Source: Okeania sp. KiyG1
GTDB lineage: Bacteria > Cyanobacteriota > Cyanobacteriia > Cyanobacteriales > Microcoleaceae
Length of the DNA stretch: 62,919 nt
Direction: 5' to 3'
Assembly: GCF_014132355.1 (NCBI RefSeq)
Contig: NZ_BLZO01000150.1
Location: 1 to 62,919 of the forward strand
Shown here: positions 47,431 through 57,114 of the stretch, one piece after another
How the letters are laid out: every line of letters begins with the position of its first letter
Position numbering within the stretch: the first letter of the stretch is position 1
Translations under genes and position numbers: made by a program
Notes under the pieces: model-generated
Told to the model about the DNA's origin: nothing
Databases searched by the model: none
What the model saw: the letters and a program-made list of their open reading frames with translations, nothing else

Positions 47431-48291
47431 TAGTTGATAATTGATAATGGATAATTGATAATTATCTCTGGTTAAAACTGTTACGGAATTGAATATAAGG
47501 AAATATTATTTCTTCTATTGGTCTCATGGATATGGCGAGGAGACCAGCTCTTGACAGAGGCGCTCCGAATGGCATCATCCCACCCTTCGGGAAGCTCCGA
47601 AGATCGACCGCTTTTTTCCCCTTAAAATGGGAGGTTTCAAGGCGCGAATTATTTAATCAGGACTTACGCAAAATAGCAAATCATATACCAGGTGTAGGGT
47701 CAAACGGCCGAAAGCTTGCGCAAAGCTCCGAATGGCGCCCCTACAGGAGTCAGGAGTCAACCCACCCCCAACCCCTCCCAGGAGGGGAGAATGAAGTTGA
47801 AAGAGGAGTAGAAGGATAAAGTTTTTCGGGGAGCGTAAAGGTCATGGACTTCTATCGCGCTCTTATCCGGACACGATATCATACCTCAAATTACCAACGC
47901 CAAAAAATCAAATCAATTATCCCAAAGAAATTATCAATTCTTTCCCCCTACTTTGTAGGGACGTTCCATGGAACGTCCCTACTGCCTACTATCTACTCCC
48001 TCTTTTCCGGAGATTTCTAATTATTAGTGAGAGGAGAATGGGGTTGATGAGAATTCTTACCCCACAAACTCCATTGACATCGCGGGTGAAGGTGAGATAT
48101 AAAACCCATCATAGAAAAGATAAACAGTAACAAGAAAAAAGAAGAATAAATAATCTATATTATATCAATGATCCCTGTTCCCTGTTTTCTATTACCTTAC
48201 AATCCAAATTGATTGTCAAACACCAAAAAAATAAGTGCTGTAGCATTAAATGAAAAATGATATTACTTGCCTAATTCCAATATTCTCAAAT
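47431..48291. repeat. Gap: long MITE-like element, palindrome copy 3, other fragments
   Basis: A plus-oriented copy of the long dispersed element spans about 47430-47655 (GGAATTGAATATAAGGAAAT, GGTCTCATGGATATGGCGAG, CCCCTTAAAATGGGAGG). A lone CAGGACTTACGCA terminus is at 47658. A 28-bp palindrome is at 47955-47982. No supported gene is present. Confidence 0.6.
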
Positions 48292-48455
48292 TGACATCCT
48301 CCCGACGCTGCACTTGCGTGACAGCGCGGGATTCCTAACCATCGCGCTATTAGGTCTTTCTGCTTCAATGCACCAGCCTCCAAGGTCGAGCCTCTTTTCG
48401 GTCTAAAGGCGCGCTCCACAGACTGACACTGCTAGCCCAGCAGCCAAATTTTAAG
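48292..48455 (-). mobile_element. Solo IS200/IS605-type right end, minus orientation
   Basis: On the minus strand it ends in a hairpin (CCCGCGCTG pairing with CAGCGTCGGG) followed by AGGATGTCAA. Its inner part shares CTGCTGGGCTAGCAGTG and TCAGTCTGTGGAG with the copy upstream of rpsT (13664-13837). No tnpA or tnpB is present. Confidence 0.55.
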
Positions 48456-48492
48456 TCTAACACACTATTGAAAAAACCTCAAAATTGATTGG

Positions 48493-48519
48493 TTTTTCCT
48501 GCGGAATGCTGCGCAAACA
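48493..48519 (+). repeat. TTTTCCTGCGGAATGC dispersed repeat copy
   Basis: A ~26-bp GC-rich word continuing TGCGCAAACA, seen also at 2441, 5519 and 43426, and inversely at 4573 and 45980. In this window it always lies in non-coding DNA. Confidence 0.7.
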
Positions 48520-48597
48520 TCCCGACGCTCCCCTAATAGCTGCCGCTAGGCTCCGCCAACGGGAGAGCGCGGGTCTTCAACCAACGTTGAGATAAAA

Positions 48598-48620
48598 GGG
48601 GCAAAATTTTACGCCCCAGA
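48598..48620 (-). terminator. Rho-independent terminator for the 62-residue gene
   Basis: On the minus strand GGGGC and GCCCC form a stem around a GTAAAATTTT loop, followed by TTTTAT. It lies 75-97 bp past the stop of the small minus-strand gene. Confidence 0.5.
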
Positions 48621-48694
48621 AAAAATAACTGTAGTTAAAGTGTTAGGAGTAATGTACTCCCAGGCTCTCTTTGTGGACTATCGACTTTATAACA

Positions 48695-48883
48695 TTAAGA
48701 AGGTTGGTCTTGATTCATCTGGCGTTCAATGGTTTGAATGGCCGCATTAAGTCCAGCTAATCTAGTTTCTAGATCGTCTCGCATCCACTTGAGGAATTTC
48801 AGTTTATTTTCCTGATGGACTTTTCGAGACTCTGGTTGAAAAAAGTCCCAGCCACAACAGGATTTAGCAAAGAATGGAAACAT
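48695..48883 (-). CDS. Small conserved cyanobacterial protein
   Basis: 62 residues, MFPFFAKSCCGWDFFQPESR, then KVHQENKLKFLKWMRDDLET and RLAGLNAAIQTIERQMNQ. A Cys pair near the N-terminus is followed by an amphipathic helix with alternating charge. I recall very similar short proteins in other cyanobacteria, but with no known function. ATG at 48883 is preferred to the TTG at 48898 because homologues begin at MFPFF. A terminator-like hairpin follows at 48598-48620. Confidence 0.65.
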   Translation of the reverse strand: MFPFFAKSCCGWDFFQPESRKVHQENKLKFLKWMRDDLETRLAGLNAAIQTIERQMNQDQPS

Positions 48884-49442
48884 GGGTAATACTCTCAACT
48901 CATCTTTACTTAATATTTTGAAACAAAAATTCTAAAAATGGCAGATTCTATTCTAATTTATTTCTTAAGTATCAAAAATGAAGGCCATGCCAGTCATCAA
49001 AAATCTTTAGAAGTCCTTACTTCAAAAAGTAGAGAATTATATCTATATATACAGACTATATCATCTTCTTGGGTCTGTTTCTGTAAAATGCAAATAAGTA
49101 TTCAATGGAACTTAATACCTCACCCTTAAGGACGGGGTTTAAATATAAGTAGTGTTCGCGATCGCATCCTTACTTAGTTTGATAGATTAATCACCGTTAT
49201 TATTAACAGCGATCGCTCTCACTTTAATCTTTTTTTTTTCACATTAGATTGAGTTTATTAAACTCAAATTCATGCTAATTTTAGCACTTTCAAATATTGC
49301 TCAAAACTTGATTTCATGCTAAAATTTAGACTGTAATTTTTAGGCAAGAATTACAGTTATAATATAATCACTTATTAAATATAAAAAAACTCTAAATTTG
49401 CCTGAAAAATCTCAATAATATTTTGCATTTAATAAAGGAAAT
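48884..49442. other. Leader region of the histidine kinase gene
   Basis: No gene is supported. An IS-end-like scar (CTCACCCTTAAGGACGGGGT) lies at about 49119-49140. Two HIP1-type GCGATCGC sites occur (49158 and 49209). The last 200 bp are very A+T-rich. Confidence 0.45.
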
Positions 49443-51827
49443 ATGATTATGGTTGCTCAATCTCATATCTATTCATCACCTCTGCAACAAGCAATTGACC
49501 GTTATCCGCTAACTGTAACCCCTGAAACTCCCCTGGTAGACGTACTCAAACAAATGAGTATGTTACAAAGCAGTTGTGCAATGCCTGTAAATACACGGAC
49601 AAATAGAAAAATAATTGATGAATCACCATTATCAAACCAAGAAAAAGCTACAAGTGTTTTAGTGGTAGAAAATAAATCAATAGAAAAAGAGCCAAAATTT
49701 TGTAATGTACAATCTTCTTTTTTATTAGGAATATTCACTGTCAGCGACCTTGTCAAACTAATTGCAACTGGTCAAGTTGGTAGTCTCAGCAATTTCTCAG
49801 AAAAAGTGAAGATAGCAGAAGTCATGTCATCTAATTTTGTGACTCTAAAAGAATCAGACGATCAAGATTTATTTACGGCTTTATCTTTGTTTCGCCAACA
49901 TAAAATTAGTCATTTGCCAGTGCTAGATAGTATGGATAAAGTAGTTGGTGTTGTGACACCAGAAAGAATTCGTCAAGTACTGCAACCTTCTAATATTCTC
50001 AGGTTAAGAAGCGTAAATGAAGTCAAAAATGATTCTATTGCCGTCACAACTCCAGGAACGACATCGTTGTTGAAAGTTAGTCAATTGATGTCAGATAAAC
50101 AAGTCAATAGTGTAATCGTAACACACAAGAAAAAAAGTAAAACACAAAGGACTGAAATTGAAAAACCTGTCGGTATAATTACAACAGATGATATTGCACA
50201 AGCCTATTTTATAAATCTTAGTTTGGCAACAACACCTGTAAAAAAAGTAATGAAAGAGCCAATTAATAGTTTGAAACAAACAGACTCTCTCTGGGATGCT
50301 CATAAAAAAATGTTGCAGGACCAGGTACAAATCTTAATAGTATGTGGTAAACAAGGAGAGTTTCTGGGAACAGTTAATCAGGCAAGCTTACTGCAAGTAT
50401 TAGACCCGACAGTAATGTTTGGGTTAGTTAGAAAATTACGAAAAGATGTTAATCAACTGCAAGCAGAAAAATTTGAACTATTACGCACTAGAAATGCAGA
50501 ATTAGAAAAAGAAGTGCAGGCACGAACGGCAGAAATACAAGCACAGCTAGAACGTGATCGCCTCCTAGCAAAAATAGCCCTTAGGATTCATCAATCTTTA
50601 GATATAGATGAAATTATTAATGCTGTAGTGACAGAAATTAAACAATTCCTCAAAACAGATAGAGTAGTGTTCTTTGAGATCGAAACAGCAAAAGCCGCTA
50701 AAGTAGTTGCTGAGTCAGTAGAAAAAAACTGCAATTCTTGGATAGGAGAAACAATTTCATCTGAATGCTTAACAAAGATGAAGCAAGATCAGATTCAGGC
50801 AGTTTCTGATATCACTCAAACAAATTTAAGTACAGAAAAAATTAGTGAGCTGGAAAAAAAACAGGTAAAAGCTTACTTAATAGTACCAATTTCCCAAGAT
50901 GGACAACTATGGGGACTGATGTGTACCCAGGAATGTTCGGGAATTCGAGAGTGGCAACAATCTGAAATTGATTTGTTGAAGCAGCTAGCAACTCAGTTAG
51001 CGATCGCTATTCAACAGGCCCAACTTTATCAACAAGTACAAACTCTTAACACAGATTTAGAAAAACAAGTTCAAGACCGCACAGCAGAATTGGAACAAAA
51101 AGTGCGAGAACTACAGCAACTTAACATTCTCAAAGATGATTTTTTAAGTACCGTTTCCCATGAGTTAAGAACGCCTCTATCAAACATGAAAATGGCTATT
51201 CATATGTTGAACGTCTTTCCTATATCAGAACGCTGTAAACAATATTTAGATATTTTAGATACAGAGTGTAAAAGAGAAATTAACTTAATTACCGATCTGT
51301 TAGATTTACAGCGCTTAGAAGGTGGTATTGAACTTGCTTCTACAGATGTAATAGATTTAGCAAATTGGCTTCCCACTATTATAGATCCTTTTAAATCTAG
51401 AACTAAAGAACGCGAACAAACTCTAAAAGTTAAATGTCCTAAAAAACTCCCTCAGATCATGTCTAATAATAATAGTTTAAGCAGGATTTTAGCAGAACTT
51501 CTAAATAATGCCTGCAAGTATACTCAGAATGGTGGCGAAATCAAGTTTGTAGTTGAATGTAATCAGAAAAAAAGTAGCAAAAAAAGCCTTAAAGAAGTAC
51601 CTCCTACAATCAAATTTTTGATTAGTAACCCGTCAGAAATTCCTGCCTCTGAGTTACCTAAAATATTTAATAAATTTTATCGAGTGCCTAATGCCGATCC
51701 TTGGAAACAAGGGGGTACAGGTTTAGGTTTAGCCCTAGTGAAAAAATTGGTAGAACAGCTCAATGGTAACCTATTAGTATCCAGTAGTAATGGTTGGACA
51801 ACTTTTAAAGTGGAAATGCCCGTATGA
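49443..51827 (+). CDS. CBS-domain / GAF sensor histidine kinase
   Basis: A 794-residue cytoplasmic hybrid sensor. Residues 1-320 contain CBS-domain pairs (for example VKIAEVMSSNFVTLKESDDQ, HKISHLPVLDSMDKVVGVVTPE, VGIITTDDIAQAYF, LKQTDSLWDAHKKMLQDQVQ), which commonly bind adenine nucleotides. A coiled coil follows, then a GAF domain at about 370-530. The kinase core has H-box STVSHELRTPLSNMKM with phospho-acceptor His573, N-box ELLNNACKYTQNGGEI, and the FYRVPNADPWKQGGTGLGLAL G-box. No membrane segment is seen. ATG at 49443 has AAAGGA upstream. No response regulator is adjacent; the nearest, at 53908, has a degenerate receiver. HIP1 octamers occur within the gene. Confidence 0.9.
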   Translation: MIMVAQSHIYSSPLQQAIDRYPLTVTPETPLVDVLKQMSMLQSSCAMPVNTRTNRKIIDESPLSNQEKATSVLVVENKSIEKEPKFCNVQSSFLLGIFTVSDLVKLIATGQVGSLSNFSEKVKIAEVMSSNFVTLKESDDQDLFTALSLFRQHKISHLPVLDSMDKVVGVVTPERIRQVLQPSNILRLRSVNEVKNDSIAVTTPGTTSLLKVSQLMSDKQVNSVIVTHKKKSKTQRTEIEKPVGIITTDDIAQAYFINLSLATTPVKKVMKEPINSLKQTDSLWDAHKKMLQDQVQILIVCGKQGEFLGTVNQASLLQVLDPTVMFGLVRKLRKDVNQLQAEKFELLRTRNAELEKEVQARTAEIQAQLERDRLLAKIALRIHQSLDIDEIINAVVTEIKQFLKTDRVVFFEIETAKAAKVVAESVEKNCNSWIGETISSECLTKMKQDQIQAVSDITQTNLSTEKISELEKKQVKAYLIVPISQDGQLWGLMCTQECSGIREWQQSEIDLLKQLATQLAIAIQQAQLYQQVQTLNTDLEKQVQDRTAELEQKVRELQQLNILKDDFLSTVSHELRTPLSNMKMAIHMLNVFPISERCKQYLDILDTECKREINLITDLLDLQRLEGGIELASTDVIDLANWLPTIIDPFKSRTKEREQTLKVKCPKKLPQIMSNNNSLSRILAELLNNACKYTQNGGEIKFVVECNQKKSSKKSLKEVPPTIKFLISNPSEIPASELPKIFNKFYRVPNADPWKQGGTGLGLALVKKLVEQLNGNLLVSSSNGWTTFKVEMPV

Positions 51828-52114
51828 AGTCAAAAGTTAAAAGTTAGAAGGTAGAAGTTAGAAGTTATATCAAATCCGTTTAATTGGACATAAAAAAATT
51901 CTTCAATCGCCATAACTACGCTCATCTTGTCTTATCTTTCTCCTCCTGAGGAGGTCCTCCTGAAGACTTAACCAATCTATAACTGTTTAACCGGATTTGA
52001 TATTAGAAGTTAGAAGTTAAACTCGCAGCAATAATCAGAGCAGTAAACCTAATTTCTTGTTTGGGTGCGTAAGTCCTGATAAATTAATAACTGTAGTAAA
52101 TAACTGCATTAACG

Positions 52115-53293
52115 GTGCATTCAGGGAAACAAAAACAACAACAAAATTCTAACTCTAGGGATTGGTCATGGCCCCTATGGCCTATTTTACCATTATACCC
52201 TTATGGACAAAGACGAACATTACGAAAGGAGATAGTCAAAGAGACCATCTGGGTTTTTGAACAACTTCAGGGTATCTTCTATGTTACTGTACCAATTCGG
52301 ATGACAGTGGTAAGAATGATCGGAGGTGGTTTATTTGTTTATGCACCCATAGCACCAACACGAGAATGCATACGCCTTGTCAATGAATTGGTAGAAAAAT
52401 ATGGAGAAGTGCGCTACATTATTTTACCAACTATTTCAGGCTTAGAACATAAAGTATATGTGGGACCGTTTGCGAGAAAATTTCCCACGGCGGAAGTTTT
52501 TGTCACGCCCAACCAATGGAGTTTTCCTCTAAATTTACCCTTGAGTTGGTTGGGTTTGCCAAGGAACCGTACCTACCTACTCCCTGTGAACAGTGGAGAT
52601 GCACCTTTTGCAGCAGAATTTGACTACGCAACTCTCGGGCCCCTTGATATTGGTTTTAAACCTTTTGCAGAAGTAGTATTTTGCCATAGTCCATCTCAAA
52701 CTTTATTGGCGGTTGATACAGTTTTGTCTGTACCTACCGAACCCCCAGAAGTTTTGAATTTAGACTCCTATCCATTGTTGTTTCACGCCAAAGATGATGT
52801 GTCTGATGTAGTAGAAGATAATCCGATAAATAGATGTATAGGGTGGCAAAAAATATGTTTGTTTGCATTATATTTTCAGGTGGATGCTTTAGATGTAGTA
52901 CCTACTGGGGAAATGTTGAAGAATGTGGTCAAAGCAAGCGATCGCTCGAAGCGTGCATATTTTGGTCTCTTACCGTGGCGTTGGAAGTCTGACTGGCAGC
53001 ATTCTTTTACACAATTACGACAGGATGGGCGGTTGTTAGTTGCGCCTATATTGCAAACTCTGATTTTGAATCGCGATCCAAAACAGGTGATGGAGTGGGT
53101 TGAGAAAGTGGCAAGTTGGAATTTTCAGCAAATTATTCCTTGTCATTTTGATGCACCTATTCAGGCAAGTGGATATGAATTTAGGCAAGCGTTTAGTTTT
53201 TTAGAGGATAGTGGCGGGTATTTATCCGAGACAGATTTAAAGTTTTTGAGACAATTAGATGATAGGCTTAAAAAAATAGGGGCTTTACGTTAA
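52115..53293 (+). CDS. DUF4336 domain-containing protein
   Basis: 392 residues. Typical opening for this cyanobacterial/plant family: DWSWPLWPILPLYPYGQRRT, TIWVFEQLQGIFYVTVPIRM, GGGLFVYAPIAPTRECIRLV, then YIILPTISGLEHKVYVGPFA and a C-terminal IIPCHFDAPI. DUF4336 belongs to the metallo-beta-lactamase fold, and the His residues in GLEHK and PCHFD are candidate metal ligands. Function is unknown. The first in-frame start is GTG at 52115; no better ATG exists before the conserved block. No signal peptide is seen. It lies alone, followed by a decayed transposon. Confidence 0.8.
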   Translation: MHSGKQKQQQNSNSRDWSWPLWPILPLYPYGQRRTLRKEIVKETIWVFEQLQGIFYVTVPIRMTVVRMIGGGLFVYAPIAPTRECIRLVNELVEKYGEVRYIILPTISGLEHKVYVGPFARKFPTAEVFVTPNQWSFPLNLPLSWLGLPRNRTYLLPVNSGDAPFAAEFDYATLGPLDIGFKPFAEVVFCHSPSQTLLAVDTVLSVPTEPPEVLNLDSYPLLFHAKDDVSDVVEDNPINRCIGWQKICLFALYFQVDALDVVPTGEMLKNVVKASDRSKRAYFGLLPWRWKSDWQHSFTQLRQDGRLLVAPILQTLILNRDPKQVMEWVEKVASWNFQQIIPCHFDAPIQASGYEFRQAFSFLEDSGGYLSETDLKFLRQLDDRLKKIGALR

Positions 53294-53402
53294 AGCTGAA
53301 GAGCATTTTCTGATTTTCCCTATTAAGATAAATCAAAACTGATTTACAAACAATCCCACAAGTTTAACTTAAGCAAAAGGGTTAACTACTGAAGCCGAAT
53401 AA

Positions 53403-53895
53403 TTGGACACGCATTAGACAAATATTAATAAATGTTGAAAGTCTGCTTGTTGTCTGCTATCATGCGTTAATATAATCCTAAACCATGATCAAAGACTTTT
53501 TTCATGGCTTACCAGTTCAAATGCAATCAATCAAGACCAAACTCAAAGTTCAGCGTCAGCTAACATACAAGTGTGAGTGGTATGGCAGTGAGCTAATAAT
53601 AGCAGATAGATTTTATCCAAGTTCTCAAATATGTTCTCACTGCGGACATCAACAGAAAATGTCGCTGAATGTAAGACTATATGAATGCAACAACTGCGGT
53701 TTCAAGGCAGACAGAGATTTTAATGCTGCTGTGAACCTAGAAAATTATGCACGTCAGTAGGTGGAGTTCTCACCGATTTCAAGCCTGTGGAGAAGATTAA
53801 GTTACAGACTGCGGTCAGTGGTCTTCTGAGAAACAGGAAGCTAGCTCTAAAGCTCATGCAATTCCCGCATGGGTAAGTTTGGGTAAGTTTAGTAG
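53403..53895 (+). mobile_element. Internally deleted IS200/IS605-type element with a tnpB remnant
   Basis: The left part shows an inverted repeat ACGCATTAGAC / GTCTGCTATCATGCGT (53409-53466), as in IS605-family left ends. It then jumps to a tnpB 3' fragment, and the right part ends in the hairpin CATGC / GCATG (about 53856-53872) with a duplicated GGGTAAGTTT. It is dead and non-mobile as it stands. Its right end forms the leader of the response-regulator gene 13 bp further on. Confidence 0.65.
53485..53760 (+). pseudogene. TnpB (RNA-guided nuclease, IS200/IS605 family) C-terminal remnant
   Basis: 91 codons remain of a protein normally near 400 residues. The zinc finger CSHCGHQQ...CNNCGFKADRD is intact and the third RuvC motif DRDFNAAVNL with its Asp is kept; the first two RuvC parts are missing. 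The ATG at 53485 is a chance start created by the deletion. TnpB acts with an omegaRNA made from the element's right end; this fragment cannot cut DNA. Downstream sequence still looks like such a right end. Confidence 0.85.
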
Positions 53896-53907
53896 AACGG
53901 AATTACG

Positions 53908-54630
53908 ATGAACATAATCAGAGTTGTTTTGATTGAAAAGCATGACTTAAGTCGTACTGGCTTAATGGCTGCGTTACAAATGTCTAAAGATATTCAAGTA
54001 GTTGGAGGTGCCGCTTCTGGGCAAGAAGGCTTAAAAATTGTGCAGGCAACTCAGCCGGATGTAGCAATAGTTGCTCTTAATCTACCTGATATGGATGGAG
54101 TTGAACTGACTCAGAAGTTGAAAGAAATATATGGAGACCGGGAAGATAAACAAACAAAAGTGTTAGTCTTAACAACAAAAGACAGCGAAGATACCGTAAT
54201 AGCTGCTTTTAGTGCTGGTGCAGACTCATATAGTCTTAAGGATATCAATTTTAGTGATTTACTTAAGGCTATTGAGGTTACTAATGAAGGTAATAATTGG
54301 ATCGACCCGGCGATCGCTAGTGTGGTAATTAACCAAGCTCAGGAAACTCCTGACGTTAATTCTCCAACTTCTCAACCACAACTCAAACTAAATGAGATGG
54401 ACTGTGCGCCAGGAGGAGATGGAATAATTCAGATAGATCCTCTAACAGAAAGAGAATTAGAAGTATTACAGCTAATAGTTTCTGGATGTAGCAATGCTCA
54501 AATTGCTGAAAAGCTTTATATCACTATCGGAACTGTCAAAACCCATGTTCGTAGTATTTTAAATAAGCTGTGTGCTAACGATCGCACTCAAGCAGCAGTC
54601 CGTGCTTTGCGTTCTGGTTTAGTTAGTTAA
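53908..54630 (+). CDS. LuxR/NarL-type response regulator with degenerate receiver
   Basis: 240 residues: a receiver domain (1-125), a linker rich in polar residues (130-170), and a LuxR/GerE helix-turn-helix domain (LTERELEVLQLIVSGCSNAQ, then IAEKLYITIGTVKTHVRSIL). The receiver is unusual. The acidic pocket after strand 1 reads LIEKHD instead of the usual (D/E)DH, and the phospho-acceptor position at the end of strand 3 (normally VDxxLPxxDG) reads VALNLPDMDG, so Asp56 is Ala. The conserved Thr (VLTTKD) and Lys (YSLKD) remain. It is probably not phosphorylated in the ordinary way and may respond to another signal or act constitutively. ATG at 53908 follows a transposon right end that has supplied its leader. 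Confidence 0.87.
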   Translation: MNIIRVVLIEKHDLSRTGLMAALQMSKDIQVVGGAASGQEGLKIVQATQPDVAIVALNLPDMDGVELTQKLKEIYGDREDKQTKVLVLTTKDSEDTVIAAFSAGADSYSLKDINFSDLLKAIEVTNEGNNWIDPAIASVVINQAQETPDVNSPTSQPQLKLNEMDCAPGGDGIIQIDPLTERELEVLQLIVSGCSNAQIAEKLYITIGTVKTHVRSILNKLCANDRTQAAVRALRSGLVS

Positions 54631-54883
54631 GCTTGATCGATTTCCCATTAATAGTTATGCTTTCCATCTGCATTAGTCAAAGATGTCAGGGTGATTTAAT
54701 AGTTTGAATAAAAATATTTTTTACTCAATCCTTTTCTATTTAAAATTCACCCCAACCAATTCTTGACTTATCCTATCTTGAAAAACACTTTATCCATTCA
54801 GGGAAAAGTATTTAATACCTTTTCCTTGAATTCTTTTTATAAAACAGTGGTTATACTAAAATGATTGAGAAACTTTGGTTAGC

Positions 54884-55174
54884 CTAGTCAATTGTTTTTT
54901 TAGCTTCATTTTTGGCATTTTCTACAATATGTTCTGCTTTAGCCTCATCTTGCTTAACTTGTCCTTCAGCCTTATCTTCTGGATTACCAGTAATTTCTCC
55001 AAGTATTTCTTGAGCTTTACCTTCAATATTTTTAACAGTTGCTTTTACTCTTTCTTCGGTAGCCATAGAAGTAATTTCTCCCATCTTTTCTTGAGTTTCA
55101 CCTATAATTTCTTGAGCTTTATCTTCAACATTTTTAATAGTTGTACTCAATCTATTTTCGGTTTCACTATTCAT
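54884..55174 (-). CDS. CsbD family stress protein
   Basis: 96 residues, very hydrophilic. Two CsbD-like helical repeats are seen: IKNVEDKAQEIIGETQEKMG and VKNIEGKAQEILGEITGNPE followed by DKAEGQVKQDEAKAEHIVEN, the second being a standard CsbD motif. CsbD proteins are abundant general-stress proteins of unclear function. ATG at 55174 (MNSETENRL) is chosen over an upstream start at 55189. It ends in ENAKNEAKKTID. It is the first of three minus-strand small genes, with a terminator hairpin between it and the next. Confidence 0.82.
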   Translation of the reverse strand: MNSETENRLSTTIKNVEDKAQEIIGETQEKMGEITSMATEERVKATVKNIEGKAQEILGEITGNPEDKAEGQVKQDEAKAEHIVENAKNEAKKTID

Positions 55175-55368
55175 AGGTATTAACCTCAAAAGTTTTTTAT
55201 CTACATTTATATACTAATAATAATTTTTTAAACTTTCTTCTATCGAAAGGAATATCTTGATATATTTTGTGATTATGCAATTTGATAGATATGATTTTAG
55301 CTAAAATCATATTAGATTCGGTAATTCGGTAAGATCGGTATAATTTTTGATTTTGCCTCTATCAACAA

Positions 55369-55402
55369 AAAAGCCTAGCTAATAATGCTAGGCTAAAAAT
55401 TT
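55369..55402 (-). terminator. Rho-independent terminator
   Basis: AGCCTAGC (55372-55379) pairs with GCTAGGCT (55387-55394) across TAATAAT. On the minus strand a run of six T follows, so it ends the transcript of the gene at 55460-55804; the plus strand also has an AAAAATTTTT tail. Confidence 0.75.
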
Positions 55403-55459
55403 TTATGTCACTTCTGAATACTTGATGATATGTGCAGCTAAACTAACTATAATTGATAA

Positions 55460-55804
55460 CTAAATTATACCTGTTCCTTTACCACGATTATCTTCAGACA
55501 TAGTTAACTTTCCATCTTCATTAGTCTGATTTATTTCTTTCATAGTTTTAGCACGTTCTCGTCTTTGTTCTTCTTCTTGCTGCCTTAAGTCTCCTGGTTC
55601 ATTGACATACATTTCAGGTTCAATGGCAAAATTATTTAACCTACCTTCTGTATCAACAGTATAACCTGATGCAGTATTATTTTCTTGTGCTTCAGCTTCA
55701 GGAGTTTTCATAAAGTTTTCTCCCTCTCTTTCCATCCGATCTGCTACATCTGTCGGAATGATATTAGCATCGTAGTTCGGACCTATGTTTGTTTGATTTG
55801 TCAT
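55460..55804 (-). CDS. Hydrophilic protein of unknown function
   Basis: 114 residues, acidic, rich in Glu, Asn and Gln, with no membrane or signal segment (MTNQTNIGPNYDANIIPTDV opening, QQEEEQRRERAKTMKEINQT near the end). It is likely disordered. I do not recognise a named family, although similar short proteins seem to occur in other cyanobacteria. It lies between CsbD and a small membrane protein gene, so a stress role is plausible but only by context. ATG at 55804 has no better alternative. A terminator hairpin lies ~60 bp after the stop. Confidence 0.6.
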   Translation of the reverse strand: MTNQTNIGPNYDANIIPTDVADRMEREGENFMKTPEAEAQENNTASGYTVDTEGRLNNFAIEPEMYVNEPGDLRQQEEEQRRERAKTMKEINQTNEDGKLTMSEDNRGKGTGII

Positions 55805-55895
55805 TACTTAACTTCCAAATAAATTTTTATTAAACTTAAATAAAATGTTTGATCGATGGCTCGATTAAAGCGGATCTTATTCAGTCTCTTATTTT

Positions 55896-56087
55896 TTACG
55901 AATCAACTTTAGGAACAACATCAGGACGTTCTTTATTTTCCCAACCAGGGGGACGCTTAGAGTTGTACCAGGCAATAGAACCTATTGTTACTGCAGCAAT
56001 AAACCCAATTACCAATACTGCCGTTGCAGCAAAAGGAAAATGAGATACTTTTGTAGTAACTTCTGTAGCAACTTCTAATAAATACAT
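55896..56087 (-). CDS. Small single-pass membrane protein (possibly Psb35/Ssl2148-like)
   Basis: 63 residues with one hydrophobic helix (FPFAATAVLVIGFIAAVTIG) followed by SIAWYNSKRPPGWENKERPD. The SKRP-GWENKERPD tail recalls short cyanobacterial thylakoid proteins, possibly Psb35 (Ssl2148 in Synechocystis), which stabilises the CP47 module. The match is from memory and not certain. The N-terminus (MYLLEVATEVTTKVSH) is short, so the helix is probably a membrane anchor with the charged tail exposed. It is encoded just upstream of the hydrophilic 114-residue gene on the same strand. Confidence 0.55.
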   Translation of the reverse strand: MYLLEVATEVTTKVSHFPFAATAVLVIGFIAAVTIGSIAWYNSKRPPGWENKERPDVVPKVDS

Positions 56088-57114
56088 AATATTAGAATGC
56101 TCCTTTATTCAAAATTTAAACTTACTACATTCATAGTAAATTAAAAAATATAAAATCACATCTATCAAAAGGTTGAGGTGGTAGTAAAGCTTGGATAATT
56201 TTAGGGAGAGAAAGAAAGAATTAATTACAGTTGCAATCAAGATTGAGTTGCCATAATTCAAAATTCATATAGGAGAGATAAGAATTGAATATGAAAGAAA
56301 AATCAAGAGTTAGGGTAGATTTTTTATAGGCTCGATTTACCTAATAATTAAGGTTTAAAGCCTCTCCTCTCCTTTAAAAGAGAAAGAAGAAAAAAATTTC
56401 CTTTTATTCAATCCTCTTCCTTTTAGGGAGAGGTAATTATCAATTATCCATTATCAATTATTGAACCTATTTCCTGTCTCTTGTTTACGATATTTTGAAC
56501 TGTGGATAGATAGAATGAATAATGAATATCCAATAAAAACAGCTTTTTTAATTTGCTTGGCTTCTATAGATTCTATATCTTGAGATAGATGATTTATTTC
56601 AGATTGATAAGTAAAATATATTCTATGTATATAATTTTTAGCTTAATTATTAAAGTTAAATAAAACCCCCTATTAAACTTTCATATAACTATTTGGCGGG
56701 GTATTAAGTTCCTCATTTTCCTGAAAATGGTGCTTGGCATGAATGGAATGGAAACTACGATATTGAATCGGGATATGACAATATTCAGAGCGATTTGCCG
56801 GAATATGAAGCCCAAATTTTTGTTTGGCAATAGTAACTAATATGAAATAGGTTAATGTTTGCTACCGATATATTAATAGGGAGATGGGGAAATTTATAAC
56901 TAGCATCATTTTTCGTATTTCATATAAAGCATTGACAAACTTGCCTCACAAGTTGATAATATAGCAATTCTCATTTATGAGTGAGATATAAAGTCCTGGG
57001 ATTTTAGAGAACTGAAAACAGAGAACAGAGGAAATAAAAGAAGGAAAACCAGAATTCCTCACAAAGAGTGAGAGAGATTACATACCACAGAACCATTTTA
57101 TTAAGGAGATTAAC
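56088..57114. other. Gap: dispersed element and an amylase-like gene fragment
   Basis: A CCTCTCC-type element is at about 56335-56460 (inverse orientation). A 40-codon remnant of another gene is at 56708-56833. The rest is A+T-rich spacer, with a GAGTGAGAGAGATT stretch before the next gene. Confidence 0.5.
56708..56833 (+). pseudogene. C-terminal remnant of an alpha-amylase-family protein
   Basis: Reading in the frame of 56711, the sequence is PHFPENGAWHEWNGNYDIES, then GYDNIQSDLPEYEAQIFVWQ and a TAG stop; the frame is closed by TAA just upstream. The pattern FPE-GxWHEWxxNYD...DLPxYEAQ-FVW is one I associate with the extreme C-terminus of cyanobacterial GH13 alpha-amylase-type proteins. Only ~40 codons are left. 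The rest of the gene is not in the window, so this is a scar of deletion or rearrangement. Confidence 0.4.
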
